Assembly (NCBI GenBank): GCA_964648985.1
Contig: CAZYMS010000002.1
Span: forward strand, 15,927-79,926
Origin: JAEUSE01 sp964648985
GTDB taxonomy: Bacteria > Patescibacteriota > Doudnabacteria > UBA920
DNA length: 64,000 nucleotides
Direction of reading: 5' to 3'
Position 1 is the stretch's first letter; the number at the start of each line of letters is the position of its first letter. Under the pieces are notes generated by a model, which ran no database searches, was not told the origin of the DNA, and was given only the letters and a program-made list of their open reading frames with translations. Of this stretch, positions 8,710 to 17,135 are shown piece after piece. The translations under genes and the position numbers were made by a program.

Positions 8710-10200
8710 TTACACCCTTGGATGTTTCTTGTGCCACTCAGTAACACTTTGATACGCATGCCCAACATCAAATATCTTTTGTTCTCCCCACTGGGGGCCA
8801 ATTATTTGCAAGCCTACTGGCATGCCGTCTAAGCTTGGTTGGTTACCTTCAAGGGGTTTCGCGAACCCGCATGGGATGGACAACGCGGGAAGCCCTGCCA
8901 AGGAAGATGGAATATTAAGCTGGTCTGCAATGTACCCAAAGAGTGGATCATCTGCTGCCTTACCCAGCGTCATGGCAACCGTCGGAGAAGAAGGGGCAAC
9001 AAGTACGTCAACTTGTTTAAACACCTCTGCAAATTCATTAATAATAAGCCTGCGCACTTTTTGCGCGCGTTTGTAGTATGCATCGTAATAACCGGCAGAA
9101 AGTACATAAGTACCAGTCATAATGCGCCGTTTTGCCTCGTCTCCAAAACCTTCATCGCGGGACTTTTGATATACATCGAGCAAGTTCTTTGCCTCAGAGG
9201 AAACATGGCCGTAACGAATACCGTCGTAGCGAGACAAGTTCGATGCTATTTCTGCGGGCGCAACAATAGCGTACACCAAAGAACCATATTTAGTAGTAGG
9301 TAGATCTACTTCTATAAGTTCAGCACCAAGCTTCTTAAGTTCTTCAGTTGCTTCTAGGACACGCTGTTTCACTTCGTCCTGCAATCCTTCTGGGAAATAC
9401 TGTTTGGGGATACCAATGCGAAGACCCTGCAGAGAGCTGGTAGCTGGTAGCTGGTAGCTGGTAGGAACGTCACTCGTGGTAGAATCTTTAGGGTCTTGGC
9501 CGGCAATGACGTTTGCAATGCTGACCAAATCGTTTACAGACCCCGCATGCGCACCAGGACTATCCAGCGAAGAGGCCATAGCAATAACTCCGTAGCGACT
9601 CACGCGGCCATAGGTGGGCTTAAACCCAGAGACACCACACAATGAAGACGGTTGGCGTATGCTGCCACCGGTTTCTGTGCCAAGCGCCCACGGAGTCATG
9701 CCTGCCGCAACTGCAGCTGCACTACCACCAGAAGAACCACCAGGCATACGGGTAATATCCCATGGGTTTTTGGTAGGACCGTATGCAGAAGTTTCTGTAG
9801 AAGAACCATGGGCAAACTGGTCTAAGTTTGTTTTACCAATAAGCACGGCCTTTTGCTCTTTTATTTTTGTTATGACAGTAGCATCGTATGGTGATATATA
9901 CTGGTCTAATATTTTTGAAGAAGCAGTAGTACGAACACCTTCCGTATTAAATAAATCTTTAGCAGCGTACGGAATACCACAGAGCAAAGGATTCTGCCCC
10001 GAAGATGCCATGTACTCATCTGCTTCGCGCGCCTGCTGTAAAGCTTCTTCTTCGCAGATAGTTACAAAAGCGTTGAGCTCAGGATTCATTTTTTTCGCCC
10101 GCCCCAAAAAATACGTAGTTAGTTCTACAGACGAAATTTGTTTAGTATCTAATAATTCTCGTAGCTCGCTTATACTTTTATATTCGAGGCCTTCCAACAT
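8710..10200 (-). CDS. gatA: Aspartyl/glutamyl-tRNA amidotransferase subunit A
   Basis: 496 aa, full length. GatA is the glutaminase/amidase subunit of GatCAB. The amidase Ser-cisSer-Lys triad is visible as Lys81 (YAAKDLF), Ser156 (GGSSGGS) and Ser180 (TGGSIRQPSS). A short loop near residue 250 is encoded by four tandem copies of a 7-base unit, giving a YQLPATS-like insertion on the surface. gatC lies about 100 bp upstream on the same strand with a repeat-filled spacer. No Shine-Dalgarno is visible before the ATG at 10200. Confidence 0.97.
   Translation of the reverse strand: MLEGLEYKSISELRELLDTKQISSVELTTYFLGRAKKMNPELNAFVTICEEEALQQAREADEYMASSGQNPLLCGIPYAAKDLFNTEGVRTTASSKILDQYISPYDATVITKIKEQKAVLIGKTNLDQFAHGSSTETSAYGPTKNPWDITRMPGGSSGGSAAAVAAGMTPWALGTETGGSIRQPSSLCGVSGFKPTYGRVSRYGVIAMASSLDSPGAHAGSVNDLVSIANVIAGQDPKDSTTSDVPTSYQLPATSSLQGLRIGIPKQYFPEGLQDEVKQRVLEATEELKKLGAELIEVDLPTTKYGSLVYAIVAPAEIASNLSRYDGIRYGHVSSEAKNLLDVYQKSRDEGFGDEAKRRIMTGTYVLSAGYYDAYYKRAQKVRRLIINEFAEVFKQVDVLVAPSSPTVAMTLGKAADDPLFGYIADQLNIPSSLAGLPALSIPCGFAKPLEGNQPSLDGMPVGLQIIGPQWGEQKIFDVGHAYQSVTEWHKKHPRV
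9435..9462. repeat. In-gene tandem repeat, 4 x 7 bp (AGCTGGT)
   Basis: Four perfect copies inside gatA. Three copies equal 21 bases, so gain or loss of three units keeps the frame and adds or removes a YQLPATS heptapeptide. Confidence 0.9.
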
Positions 10201-10300
10201 ATATCGATTGTCCAGAATTGATCAGAATTGTACAAAATTGCTCAAAATTGTTCCGAAAGAATTATGGACAATTTTGTGCAATTATGGACAATTTTGTGCA
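10201..10300. repeat. Repeat-rich spacer between gatC and gatA
   Basis: 10261-10280 and 10281-10300 are perfect 20-bp direct repeats (ATTATGGACAATTTTGTGCA). Just before them, AATTG/AAATTG units recur about every 10 bases (10211-10250). ATTGTCC at 10208 and GGACAAT at 10266 and 10286 can pair. The spacer replaces any obvious ribosome binding site for gatA. Confidence 0.85.
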
Positions 10301-10301
10301 A

Positions 10302-10583
10302 TTACAAAATAGCTTTTACTTTATAAAATCCGTCTTTAATCTCAGGAGCCTGACTCAAAATTGCTTCACGGTGAGTCGTAGGGACTGGCTCGTCCCGGCG
10401 TTGCACACTCACGAGCCCCGTTACCTGAGAAACTTCTTCAACATTTTCTATATTTATCTGATTCAGCTCAGCAACATAATCAAGTACCGTAGAAAGGTCT
10501 TTCTGAAACTTTTCTACCTCTACTTCGGTGAGCTCAATCCGAGCTAAAGTAGCTATTTTTATTACTTCTTCTTTAGTAAGCAT
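10302..10583 (-). CDS. gatC: Aspartyl/glutamyl-tRNA amidotransferase subunit C
   Basis: 93 aa from the ATG at 10583 (MLTKEEVIKIATLARIEL); 7 more codons are open upstream but not conserved. GatC is the small belt subunit that stabilises GatAB. The family pattern of N-terminal helix, LDYVAEL.Q.d...V.....V and a C-terminal GFYKVKAIL is present. It is the first gene of gatC-gatA-(disrupted gene)-gatB. Confidence 0.93.
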   Translation of the reverse strand: MLTKEEVIKIATLARIELTEVEVEKFQKDLSTVLDYVAELNQINIENVEEVSQVTGLVSVQRRDEPVPTTHREAILSQAPEIKDGFYKVKAIL

Positions 10584-10689
10584 GAAATTAGTATACAAAA
10601 CCACTTCAGTTTAAGCAATTCCCTCACAGTATTACACCACACTTCCACAAAAACCATGGTCATCATGGATTACAAGTTACCTGACAACA

Positions 10690-10716
10690 AAAACACCCCC
10701 CTCCCGGGGGTGTTTT
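10690..10716. terminator. Bidirectional terminator
   Basis: A perfect 11-bp stem (10690-10700 / 10706-10716) has loop CTCCC, with A-tract and T-tract on either side. It serves the surface protein gene at 10747 on the minus strand. Confidence 0.85.
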
Positions 10717-10746
10717 ACATACTGCATGCTACACCACATGACTATA

Positions 10747-12903
10747 CTATTGAACTTCTTTAAGGAACGGCGATGAAAGGTCTCTGAAGAACAGGACCAG
10801 AGGAATACGGAGCGGACACACACCCGGCAACCCAGTACAGTCGGCAACCGTAACTGCACCTTGTTTAATAGCTGCTTCGTTAGTGAATCTGAAAATGTTT
10901 GCAGTGCTTACTGTGGGACCCCGTGGCAAAGCATTGTACTTTATGGCTATGTATTCATTCTGACCGAGCGTACCCCCTGTAGAGGTAACTGTAAATGTGA
11001 CAACTCTTGAAAGATCGTTACAGGTACCATTGTCGCACGTAGGTACACCTATAGTGTACTGATCTCCTGCCGTATTGCATGCTAGACCATCACAGCTAAG
11101 AGAAATATAACCTGGACTGGTCGAACTAAATGCATTACTCCAACCGCCAGTGGGAGGAACCAGGTTAGTGAGGGTGTCCACTACGGTAAAGTTGCCAGAC
11201 GCAGGGCCAGTACTGCTGTTTACTATGTTAATAGCAAAACTAACAAGCGAATTCTCTCCAATAGTTTTTCCGCTCACCTGCGCCTCGGCTATGCCGTTTG
11301 TCGGATTATTCGAAACCGCTACGCCACCGACTGCAGTAACATCTTTATTCGACAAATTAAAGTTCGGAGGCGGGAGGGGTACGGCACAGGTAAGTGAAGA
11401 ATTGCCAATCAGTGGGTTATTTCCGCCACTGGTATTAACAGCATATATGTAGAGGGGCACTGCCGAACCAGTCATGAAGTCAGTTGGAGTAGCAAATGAA
11501 TAACCATGATTGCCCGTTATACCATAGGCGGTATTTATGTCTGGTCTGGAGACATTGGCCGTATACCCACCAACAAAGCTACCACCGCCTCCAGCAGGAC
11601 CGTTTTTATACACATGAATAGTTAGCGAAGTTGGAGTATCATCAGGATCAAAAGTCCAACCAGTAATAAGACTGCAGGTCGCGCTGTCTAGTGCACCAAT
11701 CGGGTCTCGATCGCGTACCCACGTAGTCGCACCACAGAATACATTTGGGTAGCTAGGCGCATTCATATACACATGAGTATTAAATGTGCCGTACTCATTT
11801 GAACCAAATTTATGGTTCGCCAGATTCACGGTAGCGCGCCAGGTACCACCGCCAAGATTCGTAGCGTTATACCAGACAATATCATCTTGCCCCCCCGGAT
11901 TACCCCACGTTGGAAACTGTACAGATGTCACACTGGAAGAAACGCCATACGCATACGCATAGAAGTTACCAGATGTCGCTGAAGTAACTGTGGCTTGAGG
12001 CGCAACGCTTGTGCACGCAGGCGTGCTGACTACAGTAAGAACAATACTATCCGTTGCAGCTCCGCCATCAACATTATATGTAAGAGTAATGACGAACCCA
12101 AGCTGACAGGCAGGAATAGTGCCACCAGAAGTGCCTGCAGCATTGTTCGCTACCCACCCGCCACTAACTGGATTACCACAGAAACCCGTAGGAACACCGC
12201 CATAGCTTCCGCTATATGTTGAAGAGTAGGAGGAGCCACCACTTGAAGTCCACATATACTCCACGGCTTGGCCAGTATTGACGGTTAAATTCTTATACCA
12301 CGTAGAGGAACCAGTGGGGCGCACCCATAGTTCTGCAGTGGTTGAGGAATAAGAAGGTTGTGAGTAATAGGCTGCTTGCGCGTAATAACTTGGCTGTGAA
12401 TAGTACGATGGTTGANNNNNNNNNNNNNNNNNNNNNNNNNNNNNNNNNNNNNNNNNNNNNNNNNNNNNNNNNNNNNNNNNNNNNNNNNNNNNNNNNNNNN
12501 NNNNNNNNNNNNNNNAAGAGGGTTGAGAATAGTAGGAAGGCTGGGAGTAGTAAGAGGGTTGAGAATACGCCGGTGGACTGCAAACACAACGAGCAATATT
12601 GTAGCAGGCTATGCCGGGACTACACGAACGGCCAATATCTGTTGTACAACTTTGCGTGTCACCCGGAGAACACTCGAAGTCACAATTGGCATACGTAATA
12701 TTTGCTCCGGAATCCTCTCCTTCTACACAATTATCGCCAAAATCGCAACCCATGCTTGGAGCCGTACAAACTATGGCTTTAGCCACGGGTAGATGCACCA
12801 TACCTTCTTGTGAACTCCCACCAAAAGAAAATAGGAAAAACAGTCCGACCAAAAAGGCCGCACCAAGTAAATAACTTCTGAGAATATCTATCAGTTTCTT
12901 CAC
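10747..12903 (-). CDS. Large secreted surface protein with DUF11-like C-terminus (interrupted by gap)
   Basis: About 718 codons including 100 N; true length unknown. A signal peptide/hydrophobic segment covers about residues 10-28. A Cys-rich N-terminal region follows, then a tandem SQPSYY hexapeptide array that contains the assembly gap. Next come beta-rich domains, a domain with WTFDPDDTPTSLTIHVYKNGP and ITGNHGYSF that also occurs in the 27877-30684 protein, and a DUF11-like repeat (LSNKDVTAVGG...). The C-terminus ends PFLKEVQ, like PTFEEIQ in the other protein. The start is GTG and overlaps the stop of the upstream gene by one base (TAGTG), so translation is probably coupled. Role unknown; adhesion or cell envelope is inferred. 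Confidence 0.78.
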   Translation of the reverse strand: MKKLIDILRSYLLGAAFLVGLFFLFSFGGSSQEGMVHLPVAKAIVCTAPSMGCDFGDNCVEGEDSGANITYANCDFECSPGDTQSCTTDIGRSCSPGIACYNIARCVCSPPAYSQPSYYSQPSYYSQPSXXXXXXXXXXXXXXXXXXXXXXXXXXXXXXXXXXQPSYYSQPSYYAQAAYYSQPSYSSTTAELWVRPTGSSTWYKNLTVNTGQAVEYMWTSSGGSSYSSTYSGSYGGVPTGFCGNPVSGGWVANNAAGTSGGTIPACQLGFVITLTYNVDGGAATDSIVLTVVSTPACTSVAPQATVTSATSGNFYAYAYGVSSSVTSVQFPTWGNPGGQDDIVWYNATNLGGGTWRATVNLANHKFGSNEYGTFNTHVYMNAPSYPNVFCGATTWVRDRDPIGALDSATCSLITGWTFDPDDTPTSLTIHVYKNGPAGGGGSFVGGYTANVSRPDINTAYGITGNHGYSFATPTDFMTGSAVPLYIYAVNTSGGNNPLIGNSSLTCAVPLPPPNFNLSNKDVTAVGGVAVSNNPTNGIAEAQVSGKTIGENSLVSFAINIVNSSTGPASGNFTVVDTLTNLVPPTGGWSNAFSSTSPGYISLSCDGLACNTAGDQYTIGVPTCDNGTCNDLSRVVTFTVTSTGGTLGQNEYIAIKYNALPRGPTVSTANIFRFTNEAAIKQGAVTVADCTGLPGVCPLRIPLVLFFRDLSSPFLKEVQ
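12416..12515. other. Assembly gap of exactly 100 N inside a tandem repeat
   Basis: The sequence on both sides encodes the same SQPSYY repeat with an 18-bp period. The gap very likely marks a repeat array the assembler could not resolve, so the number of hexapeptide copies is unknown. Confidence 0.95.
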
Positions 12904-13541
12904 TATAAGTTCATCGATTGTACTTCTATAGTATACACCCCTATTTCAGGTCTCCGCCACACCACCCGAACTTCCGCAGAGGCATCGGTCCGTTCCAAAA
13001 AACCATACACCTCATTCCACTCGCCCGCAGCCTTGTCACTACCGAGCAAGCCTCGAAAGGCCCCACTTATTTGGTGATAATTCATGGTGGAAGCTAATTT
13101 ATATGACAATTTATAACCCTTTTCGGCATTATTGTATCTTATTGAGGCTACTTCAATACCCGACCCCTCTGGCAATATTAAACCCTGGAGCAATCGAGGG
13201 AGGTCCTCTACCTGAACCGGAGACTCATTTGCTACAGCAGGAAACTTCAACTTCTGTTTTGCGCCCAAGGTCTTTTCCACAACAGCTAAGTCATATTGTT
13301 GTGGGTGTGTTTTCGGGTCAGACTCCTGGCCAGGATAAATACCGCCTTTAGATTGCGGTGATTGCTGCTGCTTTGTAGTAGTGGTAATAGGATGAATGTA
13401 GGCATCATCCTTGTGAGAAGACATGAGTCGTATGCTAATGCCCACAAAAATGGCGCACAACAAAAAAAACACACTCAAAACAACGCCTGGCCTAACGGAC
13501 TTCACAAAAATAGAACTAGAATTTTTTAAAAGTTTCTTCAC
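12903..13541 (-). CDS. Single-pass anchored protein of unknown function
   Basis: 212 aa, GTG start. A hydrophobic anchor lies at about residues 19-40, then a Thr/Gln-rich linker, then a domain of about 120 aa (LPRLLQGLILPEGSGIEV...). Size and layout match the proteins at 30743-31336 and 16571-17131. Like 30743-31336, it sits directly upstream of a large DUF11-like surface protein, overlapping it by one base. This suggests a partner that assembles or anchors the large protein. No enzyme motif was seen. Confidence 0.65.
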   Translation of the reverse strand: MKKLLKNSSSIFVKSVRPGVVLSVFFLLCAIFVGISIRLMSSHKDDAYIHPITTTTKQQQSPQSKGGIYPGQESDPKTHPQQYDLAVVEKTLGAKQKLKFPAVANESPVQVEDLPRLLQGLILPEGSGIEVASIRYNNAEKGYKLSYKLASTMNYHQISGAFRGLLGSDKAAGEWNEVYGFLERTDASAEVRVVWRRPEIGVYTIEVQSMNL

Positions 13542-13549
13542 TACAAAAA

Positions 13550-13558
13550 ATCATACCA
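13550..13558 (-). promoter_or_regulatory. Extended -10 element before the 12903-13541 gene
   Basis: TGG-TATGAT ends only 8 bases before the GTG start, so the mRNA would be leaderless or nearly so. Confidence 0.4.
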
Positions 13559-13561
13559 TAA

Positions 13562-13612
13562 AAAACAGGACCGGTATCTGCCGCGTTACTCACGCGCCAC
13601 ATACCGGTCCCT
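13562..13612 (-). terminator. Terminator after the trypsin-like protease gene
   Basis: A perfect 10-bp stem (13568-13577 / 13601-13610) has a 23-base loop and is followed on the minus strand by TGTTTTTTA. Confidence 0.8.
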
Positions 13613-13643
13613 TAATCACGACCTTCATCATTCCGTCACCCCC

Positions 13644-14438
13644 TTATCGCGTTCTTTGGTTGGACACTGCAAATTGTCGTTCGCGCTCAGTCTGAGCAAA
13701 ACTGAGCAGAGATTTTTTGATTTTCGCGAAAGGCACCAACATGTGCCCCCGACGACCCTTGTACGTAAGATTGGTGGAAGCCAATCCTACGACTTCAGCC
13801 CCTGCGAAGACCAGCGATCCAGACTGCCCGTACTTGAAACTGACACCGTCTAAAAACCAGCCCCCTTGGAGCTGTAACGATGGCAACTCAATCGCCTTCG
13901 TGATCTGCTCAACCATTGGAACATATATGCTTCTTTCGACCGCGTCCACCGCGCCGCCAGATGCTGCGTCATTGTAGGTGGTGTAAGTACCAACCCCACC
14001 CGATGTGGCAGCAGTCAGACCATCTAAGAGCAACGCTCTTGCAAGCAATTCTTGGCTCGAGCCGTCCACCCGCACAAGCGACGCATCCAGACCTGTATCT
14101 ACATACAAATCTGATACGCTAAAGCTTCCGCTGCTGGGCACATACAATTGGCTGTTTCTCGCGCCGCCCATACCGTGGCTGACGTGATAAGCAGTCAAAA
14201 CATATACCCCTGACAGTCCCTCAAACCGCAGAAGAGTGCCGCTCCCCTGCTGAAATTGGCTTTGCCCACTACCTCCAGATATTCTGCGCAGGTAGCATGC
14301 CGCCCCACGAGACCCACCAACCGGCGCAGCCTGCACTGATGAAGAAGAGGAAAATGAACTATCGGGCGAAGGATTTTGATTGGCTAATATTAGCCCAAGC
14401 AAAACCAACCCGACGACACAAATTAATTTGGATTTCAT
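13644..14438 (-). CDS. Secreted trypsin-like serine protease
   Basis: 264 aa. A signal peptide lies at about 1-20 (MKSKLICVVGLVLLGLILA), followed by a Ser-rich stretch. The chymotrypsin-fold triad is visible as His85 (LTAYHVSHG), Asp118 (TGLDASLVRV) and Ser206 (YGQSGSLV). A strong Shine-Dalgarno GGAGGT supports the ATG at 14438. The fold and triad support an extracytoplasmic endopeptidase; the substrate is unknown. It lies next to the surface-protein operon and has its own terminator. Confidence 0.8.
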   Translation of the reverse strand: MKSKLICVVGLVLLGLILANQNPSPDSSFSSSSSVQAAPVGGSRGAACYLRRISGGSGQSQFQQGSGTLLRFEGLSGVYVLTAYHVSHGMGGARNSQLYVPSSGSFSVSDLYVDTGLDASLVRVDGSSQELLARALLLDGLTAATSGGVGTYTTYNDAASGGAVDAVERSIYVPMVEQITKAIELPSLQLQGGWFLDGVSFKYGQSGSLVFAGAEVVGLASTNLTYKGRRGHMLVPFAKIKKSLLSFAQTERERQFAVSNQRTR

Positions 14439-14797
14439 CGCTTACCTCCGTGATGAAAAAGAAAAGAACAATTTTACAGTTAGCACTACCTCTTTATTTC
14501 ATGCTTACGACGCATGTATATAAAGTTGTGGTGCGCTCTGCAGCCGACATTCAGCTGCAGATAGGAGAAATTTTAGCGCTCGCCAATTTCTCGTCCTATT
14601 GGTACCCAATAAGCAAAAACTTATATGCAGCCAATGGAACACGAAATAACATTCAGGTATTTAAATTAATTACGGTATAGCACTTCTATATATAAATAGC
14701 AAGGTTAGGACGTTCTAAAACGAAAAGAAGTCAAACTATCCTAACCGATTCAGAGTAAATCGATTATTCAAATTTGACTTCTTAGCTTAAGGTTGTG
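14439..14797. other. Intergenic region with pseudoknot-like inverted repeats
   Basis: About 360 bp. On the minus strand the end next to the 14798 gene holds two interleaved perfect inverted repeats. An 11-bp stem pairs 14773-14783 with 14725-14735, and an 8-bp stem pairs 14739-14746 with 14703-14710. The order A-B-A'-B' allows a pseudoknot or two alternative hairpins, and a T-rich stretch follows A'. Nearer to 14438 is a 7-bp hairpin with CTGCAGC arms. A 75-codon plus-strand frame (14453-14680) has no ribosome binding site and is not called. Confidence 0.6.
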
Positions 14798-15469
14798 TTA
14801 TTTCAAAGCAACTATCTGACCGTTATTGTTGGCCACGGCGGCCAAACCAACCCCCTGACCCGTATGACGCCAAACTAGGGTTGCCACATGACGCTCTTTA
14901 GCTTTATCGACAAGCCATAACTCCTGTCGAAATTCGGACCAGCCGAATATAAATTGCATGAGCGCCGTAAATTGAATTCTTTGCTTCTCTTTCATCGAAA
15001 GTTCGCAGTCACATTCAATTTGTGCATCCTTGAGCAATAGCTGAGTGTCATAGCCCGACATTTGCACATCGGTCATAATTGCCAGACTCTTGTTTTGTTG
15101 CCGAGTAAAGGGAATCAAAGCCTCAAAAGAGGGTCGGGTAGGCCACCCTACAGCGGCAATGGTCGTAACTTTTTCTCGAAGAAAGATTTTCTTGGGCAAA
15201 TCTTCTCCAGAAGCTGAGGCCAACGTCACTCGTACAGCGCGGCCAATGCCCGTATACGCTTGTAAGCATTTACCATCTTTATCTTTCCAGCAGATGTTTC
15301 CTCCACCTTCTACTGAGAAAGTCATTGGTTGGTTGTTGTAACGAGCTGTCTCGCCAGGCTCCAACGCAATTATGTACTTATCGTCTATACGAAATTCCTG
15401 TCTCCCTTGCGCTGTAGCAGCGGCGAAGAAAAATGGAATCAAAATAACACAAAAAAATACTTTGCGCAT
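14798..15469 (-). CDS. Secreted protein of unknown function
   Basis: 223 aa. A signal peptide covers about residues 1-21 (ends AAATAQG). The mature part has four Cys: two close together (C58 and C68) and two in QIECDCEL, so disulfides or metal binding are possible. The start is supported by AGGAGG before the ATG at 15469. I do not recognise the family. It is monocistronic, with a long structured region downstream. Confidence 0.68.
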   Translation of the reverse strand: MRKVFFCVILIPFFFAAATAQGRQEFRIDDKYIIALEPGETARYNNQPMTFSVEGGGNICWKDKDGKCLQAYTGIGRAVRVTLASASGEDLPKKIFLREKVTTIAAVGWPTRPSFEALIPFTRQQNKSLAIMTDVQMSGYDTQLLLKDAQIECDCELSMKEKQRIQFTALMQFIFGWSEFRQELWLVDKAKERHVATLVWRHTGQGVGLAAVANNNGQIVALK

Positions 15470-15717
15470 AGCTTCCTCCTACTACGCTTAAGAGAGCGGA
15501 TTATAACAATCACTTTATTCTCGTTTCCGAACTTTAAAGTGACACCTTGCTGTCATTGTTCATGACAGTAATAGGGCTCATGTCCTATTGAAAATATACA
15601 AAATGAACGAGTCAATCTTATATAATCAAAAGCCCACGAGAAAATAGCTACGTTAATTGGCAAAACTATACTATACCATGATGGAAGAAAAAATGCAAAT
15701 TATAGTACTTAAAAGGG
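15470..15717. other. Intergenic region with two adjacent hairpins
   Basis: CTGTCAT-N5-ATGACAG (15550-15568) is followed by AATAGG-N8-CCTATT (15570-15589). These could be operators or leader hairpins for the 14798-15469 gene. An extended -10-like TGG-TATAGT lies at 15678-15670 on the minus strand. No coding signal was found. Confidence 0.5.
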
Positions 15718-16518
15718 TTAATTCTTACTTATAGTAGAACGTAATTGATCTTTTGCTATTTCATCTAAGGCATGTACACGGGCATCAAGCTCTTTATTAT
15801 CGCCTCCCATTAACCTCAGTTGATTTAAAAATCTTTCGTATTCCTTTTCACTATATTTTTTCTTTTCACCTTCAGCCACTGGAACCCCCTGTACTATATT
15901 TATAGCCTCTCTGTCTGCCTGTTTCTCTAACTCTATCACGGCCGCATTAAAAACTTCTGGGGACATTTCTTTGCCTTCATGCATGCCCTCAATAATATTT
16001 TTTACAAAAAAATGATGCAATTTAGTATGCGACAATTCATGTGCAAGCACTAGGGGTAATTGCTTTTCAGGAAGGCTCAGCAATGCATTCTTATTAATAA
16101 ATATGTCTTTTCCCACAACAAAGAGAAGGCTCGGACGAACGTTCTTAGTAGGCATATAAATATGCACACGCGTATCAGCTGGAATACCACTGTTAGGATT
16201 CGACCTGAGCTCTTTCAAAGCATCTTCAATTAGCTTCCGTTCCTTTTTGAATTGCCCCATATCCTCAATTGGATTATAAACCCTCCTAAGCTCAGCAACT
16301 TTAAGTTCATAACCCCGTGAATCTGCGAAGGGGTCAGGAATCTCAGTGCGGTACTTCTCCTGGTATTTCTTAATAATACCGTTTGCAGCGTCAACAAATT
16401 CAGTACTCTCTTTTTTTGTAGACTTGTCCGCAGCCATTAATTTGTTACCGCCCGCGCGCATCACTACCTCACTCGCTGCCGCGGCTAAAGTAGTTCGTAA
16501 AAATTCGCGTCTGTTCAT
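15718..16518 (-). CDS. Tat-exported M48-like zinc metallopeptidase
   Basis: 266 aa. The N-terminus has a twin-arginine motif NRREFLRTT followed by a short Ala-rich hydrophobic stretch, suggesting export of a folded protein. The zinc site is HELSH (His160, Glu161, His164), and EKQAD (Glu198-Asp202) fits the third ligand and the M48 ExxxD pattern. It is probably the last gene of the Cys/His-rich operon (52 bp after the preceding stop). A role in processing or quality control of the surface proteins is an inference. No tat genes are in the window. Confidence 0.75.
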   Translation of the reverse strand: MNRREFLRTTLAAAASEVVMRAGGNKLMAADKSTKKESTEFVDAANGIIKKYQEKYRTEIPDPFADSRGYELKVAELRRVYNPIEDMGQFKKERKLIEDALKELRSNPNSGIPADTRVHIYMPTKNVRPSLLFVVGKDIFINKNALLSLPEKQLPLVLAHELSHTKLHHFFVKNIIEGMHEGKEMSPEVFNAAVIELEKQADREAINIVQGVPVAEGEKKKYSEKEYERFLNQLRLMGGDNKELDARVHALDEIAKDQLRSTISKN

Positions 16519-16570
16519 AGAATATAATATAGCCCTTCATCAATCACACGACAAATGCGGCTTTCAGAGC

Positions 16571-17131
16571 TTACTCAGCCTCCAGCAGTACCCGTATTGT
16601 CTGCCCTGTGGAACTGCCGGTCAATTGTGAAAAAGTAAAAAGCACTTTATAATTTTCAATTTTTGCGGCATACATAATCTCAGTTGGATCGTTTTTGGAG
16701 CTCAGAAATTGCTTGGAGGCTATTAGGTAGTCTTGCCACTGCTGCGCGAGCTTGTCCATAGGCAAAGCAACATCCTGCTCTAAACGAAAACCAACTTTAC
16801 CTTCGGCATAAGCAACCCCATATACCCTTGCGCCTGCTGCATACCTCTTAAATGCAGTTTGGAGTACTCCAGGCAAATCTGCAAAGACTAAGTCAGCAGA
16901 GCTCACCTCAGTCGGCAAACTAAACTGCTCAGTACGCAACTCTTGAACTTGTTTCTGAACAGGTGTCATAACTTTTGGTTGACTTTGCTGGGTGTTTGTA
17001 ATTGCAGCCACATCTGCTTCAGGTGCCGTACTACGTTTTGCCTTAAAAATCTTTATTGCGGATATACCAATACCAAATACCAGGATAAATCCAAGAATAG
17101 TACTTAATATGTATTTTATTTGCTGGTTCAT
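16571..17131 (-). CDS. Single-pass anchored protein of unknown function
   Basis: 186 aa. An N-terminal hydrophobic anchor (about 7-29) and a linker precede a domain of about 110 aa (DLPGVLQTAFKRYAAGARVYGVAY...). Layout and size resemble the proteins at 12903 and 30743, though sequence similarity cannot be scored here. It starts 4 bases after the stop of the YtkA-like gene and so belongs to the same operon. Confidence 0.6.
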   Translation of the reverse strand: MNQQIKYILSTILGFILVFGIGISAIKIFKAKRSTAPEADVAAITNTQQSQPKVMTPVQKQVQELRTEQFSLPTEVSSADLVFADLPGVLQTAFKRYAAGARVYGVAYAEGKVGFRLEQDVALPMDKLAQQWQDYLIASKQFLSSKNDPTEIMYAAKIENYKVLFTFSQLTGSSTGQTIRVLLEAE

Positions 17132-17135
17132 ATTG

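Noticed and set aside
12345..12560. CRISPR array
   Set aside because: The 18-bp repeats are contiguous, coding (SQPSYY) and have no unique spacers.
14453..14680. Plus-strand frame of 75 codons with a hydrophobic start
   Set aside because: No ribosome binding site or promoter; the region is better explained as the upstream region of the protease gene on the other strand.
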